Origin: Chloroflexota bacterium
Lineage (GTDB): Bacteria; Chloroflexota; Dormibacteria; Dormibacterales; Dormibacteraceae
Direction of reading: 5' to 3'
DNA length: 40,796 nucleotides
Assembly (NCBI GenBank): GCA_005883575.1
Contig: VBFH01000042.1
Span: 1-40,796 of the forward strand
The notes beneath the pieces are model-generated. The model was given only the letters and a program-made list of their open reading frames with translations, had not been told where the DNA came from and did no database searches. Made by a program: the position numbers and the translations under genes. Shown piece by piece: positions 24,359-31,506 of the stretch (positions are counted from its first letter, which is position 1; each line of letters begins with the position of its first letter).

Positions 24359-25262
24359 AGTCCGGCAGCTTCAGCTTCACGTAAACGGTCCTCGCGCGTA
24401 CCCCGTCGGTCTTGAGCCTTTCAGTGACGCGATCCGTCAGGTCGCGCAGCGCATGCTCGAGCTGGCCGCGGTCGCTGACATCTTGCTCGAAGGTCGTTTC
24501 GGCCGAGATCGTCTTCGCCGGCCGGCTGCCGTCGACCGGCTGGCGGTCGCGCCCCTGCGCCAGGCGCTGCAGAACAGCTCCGTTCGTCCCCAGTGCCTGG
24601 ACCAAACGCTGCGTCTCATAAGCCGCAAGAGCGCCGACAGTGCGTAGGCCCATTGCGTGGAGGCGATCCTCGGTCTTGGGGCCAAGGCCGGGGATCACGC
24701 CGACCGGCAGCGCCGCCAGGAAATCCGCCTCCGTGCCAGGGAAAACCAGGACCAAACCATCCGGCTTGCGAGTGCCGCTGGCGACCTTCGCCACGAGCTT
24801 GGAGGTGGCGGCGCCCACCGACGCCGTCAGTCCGACCTCGGTGTGGACCTGGAATTTGATCCGCCGGGCCACGTCCTCGGCGGTTGAGGTGCCGTGCCGG
24901 GTACGGGCGGTTACGTCGAGGTATGCCTCATCGAGGGCGATCCCCTCGACCAGCTCGGGTGAGGTGAATCGGCGAAAGATCGCGTGCACGACCCGGCTGG
25001 CCTCGCGGTATCTGGCGCCATCCGGAGGGATGACCGTGAGCTGCGGGCACAGCTGCATCGCCTCGTGAAGGGGCATCGCCGACTGGACTCCGTAGGCTCT
25101 TGCTTCGTAGGAGGCGCCCATGATCACGGCTCGTCGCGACCGACCGGCGACCGCGACCGGCATGCCGCGCAGCTTGGCGTCGTCGCGCTGGTGGACGGAC
25201 GTGTAAAAGGCGTCGAGATCGACGTGCAGGATCGTTCGCGGCCAGTTGTCGGGTCTCGCCAT
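24174..25262 (-). CDS. dinB: DNA polymerase IV (Y family)
   Basis: A 362-residue translesion polymerase. Catalytic motifs HVDLDAFYTSV (metal-binding Asp15) and ALDEAYLDVT carry the carboxylates; SYEARAYGV, the helix-hairpin-helix VIPGLGPKTEDRL and the little-finger domain follow. It ends in QLTLFD, a beta-clamp binding motif at the extreme C-terminus. Length is normal. A perfect palindrome lies 24 bp upstream of the start. Convergent and overlapping with the DEDDh exonuclease gene. Confidence 0.95.
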   Translation of the reverse strand: MARPDNWPRTILHVDLDAFYTSVHQRDDAKLRGMPVAVAGRSRRAVIMGASYEARAYGVQSAMPLHEAMQLCPQLTVIPPDGARYREASRVVHAIFRRFTSPELVEGIALDEAYLDVTARTRHGTSTAEDVARRIKFQVHTEVGLTASVGAATSKLVAKVASGTRKPDGLVLVFPGTEADFLAALPVGVIPGLGPKTEDRLHAMGLRTVGALAAYETQRLVQALGTNGAVLQRLAQGRDRQPVDGSRPAKTISAETTFEQDVSDRGQLEHALRDLTDRVTERLKTDGVRARTVYVKLKLPDFRLVSRQVSRTSPTDDVETIFRAARSALEKSHVESRPVRLIGVGLSGLEHPEPDLQLTLFD

Positions 25263-25285
25263 GTGCTGTGCAGCGGCCAGTCTGC

Positions 25286-25299
25286 CACAAGAACTTGTG
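25286..25299. promoter_or_regulatory. Perfect palindrome upstream of dinB
   Basis: CACAAG-AA-CTTGTG, 6-bp arms with a 2-bp centre, 24-37 bp before the polymerase IV start. Position fits an operator. It contains GAAC but not the full GAAC-N4-GTTC LexA pattern of Gram-positive bacteria, so SOS control is only a suggestion. Confidence 0.4.
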
Positions 25300-25333
25300 T
25301 GTCACGGCGGGTTCAGGCGCTTCGAGTAGTCCG

Positions 25334-25648
25334 TCAGGACCCGTTGAGCGCAGCCACGACGTTGGAGAAGACGTTGGCGATCTGGTTGCCCATCGTCAAG
25401 AGGACGACCAGCGTGATGATCCCGACCAGAACGAGGATGCCCCCGAATGCCGCGACCGTGACGATCACCGCGGTGCTGCTCCCACCGCCACGCGCCGGCC
25501 CGAACGGTCGCGCCGGCTCCCATGCGCGTCCGTTCCAGCGCCACATCCCGTCGGGCGAGACCGCGGGCCGCCACTGGCTGCCGTCCCACCACCACAAACC
25601 GTCGGGCGAGAAGGCGGTTCGTGGCTCCGGGCCGGAAGGAAGCCCCAT
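25334..25648 (-). CDS. Small membrane protein with two WWDG-type repeats
   Basis: A 104-residue protein. Two tandem tryptophan-rich repeats, SPDGLWWWDGSQWRPAV and SPDGMWRWNGRAWEPA (about residues 14-45), of DUF2510 character, are followed by a glycine/serine linker and one TM helix (about 58-86). The C-terminus is short. The repeat matches those in the three large paralogues at 27906-30768, but here the repeats are N-terminal and no signal peptide is present. ATG 25648; the reading frame is open far upstream, antisense to rfbA, which is not used. Confidence 0.7.
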   Translation of the reverse strand: MGLPSGPEPRTAFSPDGLWWWDGSQWRPAVSPDGMWRWNGRAWEPARPFGPARGGGSSTAVIVTVAAFGGILVLVGIITLVVLLTMGNQIANVFSNVVAALNGS

Positions 25649-25657
25649 CCGCTGAAC

Positions 25658-25688
25658 GATAATCCGGGCGATGAAGGGTGTCGTTTGA
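25658..25688 (+). promoter_or_regulatory. -10 box and five-codon ORF ahead of rfbA
   Basis: GATAAT (25658-25663) lies 7 bases before ATG 25671, which opens a mini-ORF MKGVV ending in TGA at 25686-25688. That TGA overlaps the TTG start of rfbA (TTGA). The mini-ORF repeats the first codons of rfbA (MKGVI), so it may be a small tandem duplication that now works as a leader coupling translation. Confidence 0.4.
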
Positions 25689-26437
25689 AGGGCGTGATTT
25701 TGGCCGGGGGCACTGGGAGCCGGCTGCACCCTCTGACGCGGATCACGAACAAGCACCTGCTGCCGATCTACGACCGTCCGATGATCAGCTATGCGATCGA
25801 GGCCCTCGTCACCTCGGGCGTCGGCGAGATCATGCTCGTGACCGGAGGGACGCACGCGGGCGAGTTCCTTCGGCTGCTTGGCAGCGGCCAGTCGTTCGGA
25901 ATCGACCGCCTGTCGTACGCCTACCAGGAGAAGGCGGGTGGCATCGCCGAGGCGTTGGGACTGGCCGAGAAGTTCGTGTCGGGCGATCGCTGCGTTGTCC
26001 TGCTCGCCGACAACGTTTTCGAGCGGTCGATCCGACCGTGCGTCGAGGCGTTCATCCGGCAGGAGCGCGGGGCCCGCGTCGTGCTGTCGAAAGAGACTGA
26101 CCAGGAACATCTCCGCAATCTCGGCGTGGCGCAGTTTGACGGCAACCAGCGCATCGAGCGGATCATCGAGAAGCCCGAGCGACCGCCCAGTGAGTTCGCT
26201 GTCACGGGCATCTACTTCTACGACCCGACGGTATGGAGAGTCCTGCCCGAGCTCAAACCTTCGGGACGAGGCGAGTTGGAGATCACCGACGTCAACAACT
26301 GGTACCTCACCGAGGGTCTCATGGAGTACGACGTGCTTGACGGTTTCTGGGGTGACGCCGGAGAGTCCATCGACGCCTACTACGCGGTCAACGATTTCAT
26401 CCGTGCGCATCGCGGCCACAAGGACAAGGACGCATGA
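25685..26437 (+). CDS. rfbA: Glucose-1-phosphate thymidylyltransferase-like nucleotidyltransferase
   Basis: A 250-residue sugar-nucleotide transferase making dTDP-glucose from dTTP and glucose-1-phosphate. The N-terminal LKGVILAGGTGSRLHPLT binds nucleotide; later NKHLLPIYDRPMI, VVLLADNVF and IIEKPERPPSEFAVTGIYFYD are typical. It is shorter than E. coli RmlA (about 290), lacking the C-terminal allosteric part, as in many short relatives. TTG 25685 gives the conserved N-terminus and has GAAGGG a few bases upstream. First of three coupled genes, rfbA-rfbC-rfbB. Confidence 0.88.
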   Translation: MKGVILAGGTGSRLHPLTRITNKHLLPIYDRPMISYAIEALVTSGVGEIMLVTGGTHAGEFLRLLGSGQSFGIDRLSYAYQEKAGGIAEALGLAEKFVSGDRCVVLLADNVFERSIRPCVEAFIRQERGARVVLSKETDQEHLRNLGVAQFDGNQRIERIIEKPERPPSEFAVTGIYFYDPTVWRVLPELKPSGRGELEITDVNNWYLTEGLMEYDVLDGFWGDAGESIDAYYAVNDFIRAHRGHKDKDA

Positions 26438-26883
26438 GCATCGACGGTGTCGTCTTGCAAGAGCTGGTCACGCACGCCGACGAGCGCGGCTTTTTTCGCG
26501 AGGTGATCCGCGAGACCGACGACCACTTCGACCAATTCGGGCAGTGGAGTCACTCGATGATGTATCCGGGTGTGACCAAGGCCTGGCACATCCATCAGCG
26601 CCAGACGGACTGGTGGTACGTCATCGGGGCCCTCAAGGTCGCCCTGTACGACACCCGTGGCGGCTCCTCGACGAAAGGCCAGCTCATGGAGTTCCTGATG
26701 GGCGACGGCCACCCCACCTGCCTCAAGATCCCGCCCGGCGTGGCGCATGGATGCCGGGCCTTGGAGCTCAGCCACATCCTCTACATCACCTCGCACGTCT
26801 ACGCGCCCGAGGACGAAGGCCGGATTCCACACGACGACCCAACCATCGGCTACGACTGGACAACAGGTCCCGCAATCAAGTGA
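26434..26883 (+). CDS. rfbC: dTDP-4-dehydrorhamnose 3,5-epimerase-like protein
   Basis: A 149-residue cupin of the RmlC family. It has RGFFREVIRETD, the substrate-pocket KAWHIHQRQTDWWYV with the catalytic-type histidine, ALYDTRGGSSTKGQ, and PPGVAHGCRAL. It is shorter than classical RmlC (about 180), so it may be a 3- or 5-epimerase, or a 3,4-ketoisomerase-like variant. ATGA overlap with rfbA and GTGA overlap with rfbB. Confidence 0.8.
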   Translation: MSIDGVVLQELVTHADERGFFREVIRETDDHFDQFGQWSHSMMYPGVTKAWHIHQRQTDWWYVIGALKVALYDTRGGSSTKGQLMEFLMGDGHPTCLKIPPGVAHGCRALELSHILYITSHVYAPEDEGRIPHDDPTIGYDWTTGPAIK

Positions 26884-27899
26884 CCCGCTCCTTCAAGCGC
26901 CTCCTGATCGCGGGCGGCGCGGGATTCATTGGTTCCCACTTTGTCCGCTACCTGCGCGCCGCGCGGTCCGACGTCGAGATCACGGTGCTCGACAAGCTCA
27001 CATACGCGGGAAACCTGGCCAACCTGGTGGACTTCGAAGGCCAGGCGGGCTACCGCTTCGTCCATGGCGACATCTGCGACGCCGAACTGGTCGACTCCCT
27101 TGCCGCCCAGGCGGACGCCATCGTCAACTTCGCGGCGGAGACACACGTCGACCGCTCGCTGATGGATCCGTTCGCTTTCATCGAGACCGACGTGCGCGGG
27201 ACGGCGGTTCTCTGTGAAGCGGCTCGCAAGCATGACCACCAGGCGTTTCTCCTCGTCAGCACCGATGAGGTTTACGGCGAGGTGCGTCAGGGCCGGTCCG
27301 AGGAGGATGACGTGTTTCGGCCGCGCAGTCCCTACTCGGCCAGCAAGGCCGCGGGAGAGCACATCGCCCACGCGTACGCCGCAAGCTTCGGGTTGCCTCT
27401 GCTGGTGACCAGGGGGTCGAACACGTACGGCCCGTTCCAGTACCCGGAGAAGCTGATCCCGGTGCTCATCACCAACGCGATCGATGACCTTCGCCTGCCG
27501 CTCTATAACGACGGCTCAGCGGTCCGCGACTACCTCTTCGTCGACGATCACTGCCGCGGCATCGACCAGGTGCTGCATGAGGCGCCGTCCGGCAGTGTGT
27601 TCAATATCGGCACCGGCGCCGAGACGAGCGGGCTTCAGGTGGCGGAGGCGGTGCTCGAGATCATGGCGAAGCCGCGGAGCCTCATCGAGTTCGTCGCCGA
27701 CCGGCCCGGCCACGACTATCGATACGCGCTCGACGTCGCGCGCATCACAGCGTTGGGTTGGGAGCCTCAAGTCACATTCGCGGACGGCCTGCAGCGGACC
27801 GTGCGCTGGTATCAGGACCATCCGGAGTGGTGGCGTCCGCTGAAGTCGGGCGAGTACTGGGAGTACTACAGGCGGAACTACCGGCCGCTGGTCAGTTAG
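26880..27899 (+). CDS. rfbB: dTDP-glucose 4,6-dehydratase
   Basis: A 339-residue extended SDR enzyme converting dTDP-glucose to dTDP-4-keto-6-deoxyglucose. NAD-binding [10 protein letters not shown], the family signature STDEVYGEV, catalytic YSASK (Tyr-x3-Lys), and NTYGPFQYPEKLIP and RDYLFVDDHC are all present. The start is GTG 26880, overlapping the rfbC stop. No RmlD reductase follows; the sugar could be finished by an enzyme elsewhere or diverted to another deoxysugar. Confidence 0.93.
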   Translation: MTRSFKRLLIAGGAGFIGSHFVRYLRAARSDVEITVLDKLTYAGNLANLVDFEGQAGYRFVHGDICDAELVDSLAAQADAIVNFAAETHVDRSLMDPFAFIETDVRGTAVLCEAARKHDHQAFLLVSTDEVYGEVRQGRSEEDDVFRPRSPYSASKAAGEHIAHAYAASFGLPLLVTRGSNTYGPFQYPEKLIPVLITNAIDDLRLPLYNDGSAVRDYLFVDDHCRGIDQVLHEAPSGSVFNIGTGAETSGLQVAEAVLEIMAKPRSLIEFVADRPGHDYRYALDVARITALGWEPQVTFADGLQRTVRWYQDHPEWWRPLKSGEYWEYYRRNYRPLVS

Positions 27900-27917
27900 C
27901 CGGCCCTAGGAGCCGGC
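27899..27917. terminator. Hairpin between convergent genes
   Basis: GCCGGC, 7-base loop, GCCGGC, starting on the last base of the rfbB stop codon and running into the 3' end of the convergent paralogue (stop at 27906). No T-run on either strand, so it may act only as a transcript-end stem. Confidence 0.35.
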
Positions 27918-28826
27918 CGGCGGAACAGGACGCCAGGTTCGGCTGTCCCACCAGTAATAGCCGTCCGTCGACCGCATCGCCCCCGGCGGAACCTCTCGAG
28001 AAGCGTCACGCCATGACTGGCCGTCCCACCAGTAGCGTCCGTCGTCCGACATCTGAAGAGCGCCGGCGGTCGCGGCTGAGACTGCCGCAGTGCGGGGCCG
28101 CCTCCGCGCGAGAAGAATGGTGGCCAACACCATGGCCAGGATGCCGACGACAAGGACGCTCGCGGCGCCCACGGCGATCGGGAGCGCTGCCGAGCCAAGG
28201 CTGAGCATGCTGTGGGAGCCGTTCTCCGGCCATTGAGACGGGGCGATCGAGTACGGCGGCGCGGCGTCGTACTGTTTTTTAGTCTGGGCGGCTGCGACGT
28301 CGCCCAGGTCGTCCGCCTCTGAGCTCACGCCGACGAAGAAGAAGTCGTTGCCTTTGAGGAACACGCCAAGGTCTGTGTACGCGGGCTGCGTTGGGTCGGC
28401 GTAGTGCCGCCCGAAGTACGAGTCCACGCCGTCGACGGAGATCGGGTGGACGTAGAACTGATCGTCTGTGTGGGCCTTGACGCTAGCGAGCCACTTGGCG
28501 GCATCGCGCCGGCCGCCGAACGCGACCACCGCCTCCACGAGCACATGCTTGCGGGACTCATCGATCCACGTGCGCACGAAGCCAACCACGTAGCCGTCGT
28601 GTTGGAGCTCTGTGAGCGTCGTTGAATCGTTGCCGGCGTATTCGGCCGCGCTCATCGGCCCGTCATGTTGGCCGCTTGGCGCCTCCACGAACTCGGACCC
28701 GGTCGGACCGACCAGGACTGTTTGGAGCGAAGGCGAAGGTGTTGGTGACGCGGCCGCGACGGCGGACGAGACGTGCATTGCCACCGCCGCCGCTGCGATG
28801 CCGATACCGGCTGCAAGCCTCCTCAA
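27906..28826 (-). CDS. Receptor-like membrane protein with C-terminal WWDG repeats, paralogue 3
   Basis: A 306-residue protein of no recognised family. Signal peptide (1-25, ending AVAAA), a short PTPSPSLQTVLVGP segment, an extracellular domain of about 180 residues (GYVVGFVRTWID, LVEAVVAFGG, FLKGNDFFFVGV, SQWPENG), one TM helix (about 214-238), a basic stop-transfer ARRRPR, and a cytosolic tail with two repeats: SDDGRYWWDGQSWRDAS and STDGYYWWDSRTWRPV. In the second repeat WWDS replaces WWDG. Last of a tandem triplet on this strand; 3 bp separate it from paralogue 2. A sensing or transport-accessory role is possible but nothing assigns one. Confidence 0.75.
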   Translation of the reverse strand: MRRLAAGIGIAAAAVAMHVSSAVAAASPTPSPSLQTVLVGPTGSEFVEAPSGQHDGPMSAAEYAGNDSTTLTELQHDGYVVGFVRTWIDESRKHVLVEAVVAFGGRRDAAKWLASVKAHTDDQFYVHPISVDGVDSYFGRHYADPTQPAYTDLGVFLKGNDFFFVGVSSEADDLGDVAAAQTKKQYDAAPPYSIAPSQWPENGSHSMLSLGSAALPIAVGAASVLVVGILAMVLATILLARRRPRTAAVSAATAGALQMSDDGRYWWDGQSWRDASREVPPGAMRSTDGYYWWDSRTWRPVPPAGS

Positions 28827-28829
28827 CGG

Positions 28830-29834
28830 TCAGCTGCCAGGTGGCTGCGGTTCTTCAGCAGACTGAGGAACCGGTCGCCAGACCCGCCCATCCCACCAGA
28901 GTTTGCCATCGCTCGAGCGTTGTGCACCACCGGGAACGGAACGGGACGCTTCCCGCCATGCCTGGCCGTCCCACCAGTAGTAGCCGTCGGCTGACATCAG
29001 GACGAGCGAGGCAGCGACGGCGGCCGGCTGCCGGTTCTGGCGCCTGATGAACAGCGCGATGCCGGCGCCAAGAACGATTAGCAAGATCGCGATCGCCAGC
29101 GTCGCCGGCAGGATCGCCGAGTCGATCCCGGCCGAGAGGCTGTGTGCGTTCTCAGGCCACTTGGACGGACGGATGGAGTCGGCGGGCGCAAAGTCGAACT
29201 GCCTTCTGGACTGAGCGGCCGCGGAGTCGCCGAGGTCATCCGCATCCGAGACGAATCCCACGATGAAGTAGTCATTGCCCTTGATGAAGGAAACGACATC
29301 TGCGTAAGCCGGTTCCTCGGGGTTCGCGTAATGCACTCCGTAGTAAGGGCTGATGCCGATCACGGAGATCGCGCGCTCGTAGTACTGGCCGCCGTGGTCA
29401 GCCTTCTCTGCGCTCGCCAGCCATTTCCGCGCGCCGCTGCCTCCTTGGAACGCGATCACGATCTCCACCAACCCGCGATTTGTGGACTGCTGTGTCCAGC
29501 TCCGGCCGAATCCGCTAAGGAAGCCGTCTTGATTCAGGGTCGCCTCGGTGTCCGTCGGGTTCTCGGGCTGCAGAAAGCTGACGTACTCCGCCACGCTGAA
29601 ATCGCCAAGCGGCGAACCCGACGACTCGGTGTCCTGCACGTAGTCCGAGGCTGGTGGGGCCGCCAGGATGGTGTTCAACGAGGGTGAGGGGCTCGGGGCG
29701 GCAGACGCGGCCTGCGGGCTGAAAGCGATCGCCGCGACAGCGAACAGCCCGACAAGTCGGATCCGAGCGGAATCAGGCGACCGGCGGCTGCGGGACCGGC
29801 GACGGCTGCGGAACGGGGCGCCATGCCCTGCCAT
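28830..29834 (-). CDS. Receptor-like membrane protein with C-terminal WWDG repeats, paralogue 2
   Basis: About 334 residues. The same plan as its neighbours: hydrophobic leader (LVGLFAVAAIAFSPQAASA), PSPSPSLNTILAAPPAS, ectodomain (DGFLSGFGRSW, IVIAFQGGSGARKWLAS, SFIKGNDYFIVGF, SKWPENA), TM helix, RRQNRQ and two repeats (SADGYYWWDGQAWREAS, SSDGKLWWDGRVWRPV). The start is uncertain. The only in-frame ATGs before the leader (29834 and 29852) lie inside the 3' end of paralogue 1 in another frame, so the N-terminal Arg/Ser-rich stretch is read from overlapping DNA. 29834 is used here. Confidence 0.7.
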   Translation of the reverse strand: MAGHGAPFRSRRRSRSRRSPDSARIRLVGLFAVAAIAFSPQAASAAPSPSPSLNTILAAPPASDYVQDTESSGSPLGDFSVAEYVSFLQPENPTDTEATLNQDGFLSGFGRSWTQQSTNRGLVEIVIAFQGGSGARKWLASAEKADHGGQYYERAISVIGISPYYGVHYANPEEPAYADVVSFIKGNDYFIVGFVSDADDLGDSAAAQSRRQFDFAPADSIRPSKWPENAHSLSAGIDSAILPATLAIAILLIVLGAGIALFIRRQNRQPAAVAASLVLMSADGYYWWDGQAWREASRSVPGGAQRSSDGKLWWDGRVWRPVPQSAEEPQPPGS

Positions 29835-30768
29835 CCCACCAGAATGTGCCATCGCTCGAGCGCTGCGCTGAGGGCGGCGCCTCGTGGGCGGCGTCCCTCC
29901 AGGCCTGCCCGTCCCACCAGAAGTTGCCGTCAGGCGAGAGCTGCACACCGGTCGCCGGCGCCTCCGCCTCCACGCCCGATTCGGGTTCGATCGACGATGC
30001 TGGTTCGCCGGCGGCCAACCCCACGGGGGTCATCGCCCTCCGCCTCCGAGCCGTGATCGCAAGGACGACGACGACCGCGAGCGCGAGCAAGATGCCGAAA
30101 CCGACGCCCAGACCGACGAGCGCGGAGCTGCCGGTCCCGCCGCTGGTGGCGTTCTCCGGCCACTGCGATGAGGGAATCGTTTCTTTCGGCGCGGAGTCGT
30201 GCTGTGACCTCGTCTGCGACATGGCCTGGGACAGCGCGTCGTCTTTCGTCGACACCACAAGGATCAGGAAGACGTCGTTGCCCTTGACGAAGGAGAAGGC
30301 GTCGCCGAAAGTCTTGTTCGAGGCATCCACGATGTGCTCGCCGTAGTAGGGGTCGATGCCCGACATCGAGTCTGCGTGCTTGTAGGTCGGATCGTTCTTG
30401 TCGCCCGCCTCGGACGCGATCAGCCAATCCCTCGCCCCGCGGCCCCCGGTGAAGGCGATGGCAGCCTCGATCAGCACATGCTCCGTCGGGGTGTTCAGCC
30501 AGGTCTTCCCGAAGCCGTCCACAAAGCCGTCGCGATTGAGTGTGGCCTCGATCTCGGCCTGCTTCGTCGGGTCGGCGTTGGTCGCATAGTCGTGAGCCGT
30601 GAAGCGGCCATGAAACGCCGATGAGGTCAGCTCGGTGAACCCGCTCGGGGGCGCGGCGAGCAGCGAATCGAGGCTCGGAGCCGGCGAAGGTGTCGCCGAC
30701 ACGGTGAGCGGCGCCAGCCCGAGCACAAAGGCCGCAGAGCCGCAGATCAGGCGCTTCACGCGCGCCAT
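29773..30768 (-). CDS. Receptor-like membrane protein with C-terminal WWDG repeats, paralogue 1
   Basis: A 331-residue protein. Signal peptide (MARVKRLICGSAAFVLGLAP start), PSPAPSLDSLLAAPPS, ectodomain with DGFVDGFGKTWL, LIEAAIAFTGGRGARDW, GIDPYYGEHI, SFVKGNDVFLI and SQWPENA just before the membrane, TM helix (about 214-238), TARRRR, an acidic linker, and two repeats SPDGNFWWDGQAWRDA and SSDGTFWWDGRAWRPV. It starts 1 bp after the glycosyltransferase stop (TAAGATG), so it is co-transcribed with the sugar genes upstream. Confidence 0.75.
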   Translation of the reverse strand: MARVKRLICGSAAFVLGLAPLTVSATPSPAPSLDSLLAAPPSGFTELTSSAFHGRFTAHDYATNADPTKQAEIEATLNRDGFVDGFGKTWLNTPTEHVLIEAAIAFTGGRGARDWLIASEAGDKNDPTYKHADSMSGIDPYYGEHIVDASNKTFGDAFSFVKGNDVFLILVVSTKDDALSQAMSQTRSQHDSAPKETIPSSQWPENATSGGTGSSALVGLGVGFGILLALAVVVVLAITARRRRAMTPVGLAAGEPASSIEPESGVEAEAPATGVQLSPDGNFWWDGQAWRDAAHEAPPSAQRSSDGTFWWDGRAWRPVPQPSPVPQPPVA

Positions 30769-30769
30769 C

Positions 30770-31495
30770 TTAGCCTCTGCCTCCCAACCTGCCGGCCATG
30801 CCGCGCCAATACCAATGCAGGTAGCGCGGAAGCCATTGCCATAGGCGAAACCGGCTCGCTCCGGCGGTCCGATCGCGCCATGTCGTGGGCACCTCGGCGA
30901 TGCGCATGCCGAGGCGGTAAGCCTTGACGGTCAGCTCGAGGCCGAGCTCGAAGCCGCCCTGGGACTCGATCGTGACCTGGTTCAGCAGCCGCTTCGAGTA
31001 AAGCCTGAAGTTGCTCGTCGCGTCGTGGATTGGCAGCCCGCCGAGCCAGTGAAGGGAGAGCCCGGCAGTCCGGGACATCGTCCGCTTGAGCAGGGGACCG
31101 CCGACCTGGCGCCCACCCCGCATGTAGCGCGACCCGGCGACGACGTCCGCTCCCTCGCGAGCCAGGCGGTACATCGGGTCGATGTCGGTCGCGTCGTCGG
31201 AACCGTCGCCCATGGTGATGAGCACGTACGGAGCCCGCGCGGCGCGAAGCCCGGACTTCATCGCGTTGAGCGCCCCGCGTCCGAGCGTGTTCTTGTGCAG
31301 GCGCACCTGCGGAAGCTCCGCCTGCAGCCGCTTCACGACGGGGACGGTGGTGTCCTCGTCGAAGTCGTGGACGACCAGGACCTCGAGCGGCCGCGTTTGA
31401 GTCGCCTCGACGACGCCGCGAAGTGTCGGGACCACGTTCTCGCCCTCGTTGTAGACGGGGATGACGACGCTCAGGGCGGGCGTCTCCTCGCTCAC
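30770..31495 (-). CDS. Dolichyl-phosphate-mannose synthase-like GT2 glycosyltransferase
   Basis: A 241-residue GT-A transferase. SVVIPVYNEGENVVPTL, VVHDFDEDTT, LGRGALNAMKSGL and ITMGDGSDDATDI with the metal-binding acidic site match the DPM1 group, which loads a sugar onto polyprenyl phosphate at the inner membrane face. It has no C-terminal TM domain, unlike the GtrB type. GTG start at 31495. Co-directional with the epimerase upstream (11 bp) and the WWDG paralogue downstream. Confidence 0.87.
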   Translation of the reverse strand: MSEETPALSVVIPVYNEGENVVPTLRGVVEATQTRPLEVLVVHDFDEDTTVPVVKRLQAELPQVRLHKNTLGRGALNAMKSGLRAARAPYVLITMGDGSDDATDIDPMYRLAREGADVVAGSRYMRGGRQVGGPLLKRTMSRTAGLSLHWLGGLPIHDATSNFRLYSKRLLNQVTIESQGGFELGLELTVKAYRLGMRIAEVPTTWRDRTAGASRFRLWQWLPRYLHWYWRGMAGRLGGRG

Positions 31496-31506
31496 GAACG
31501 GGAAAT

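Noticed and set aside
25649-26419. Long upstream extension of the small WWDG protein
   Set aside because: It reads antisense through rfbA, with shadow composition; the ATG at 25648 starts the recognisable repeat protein.
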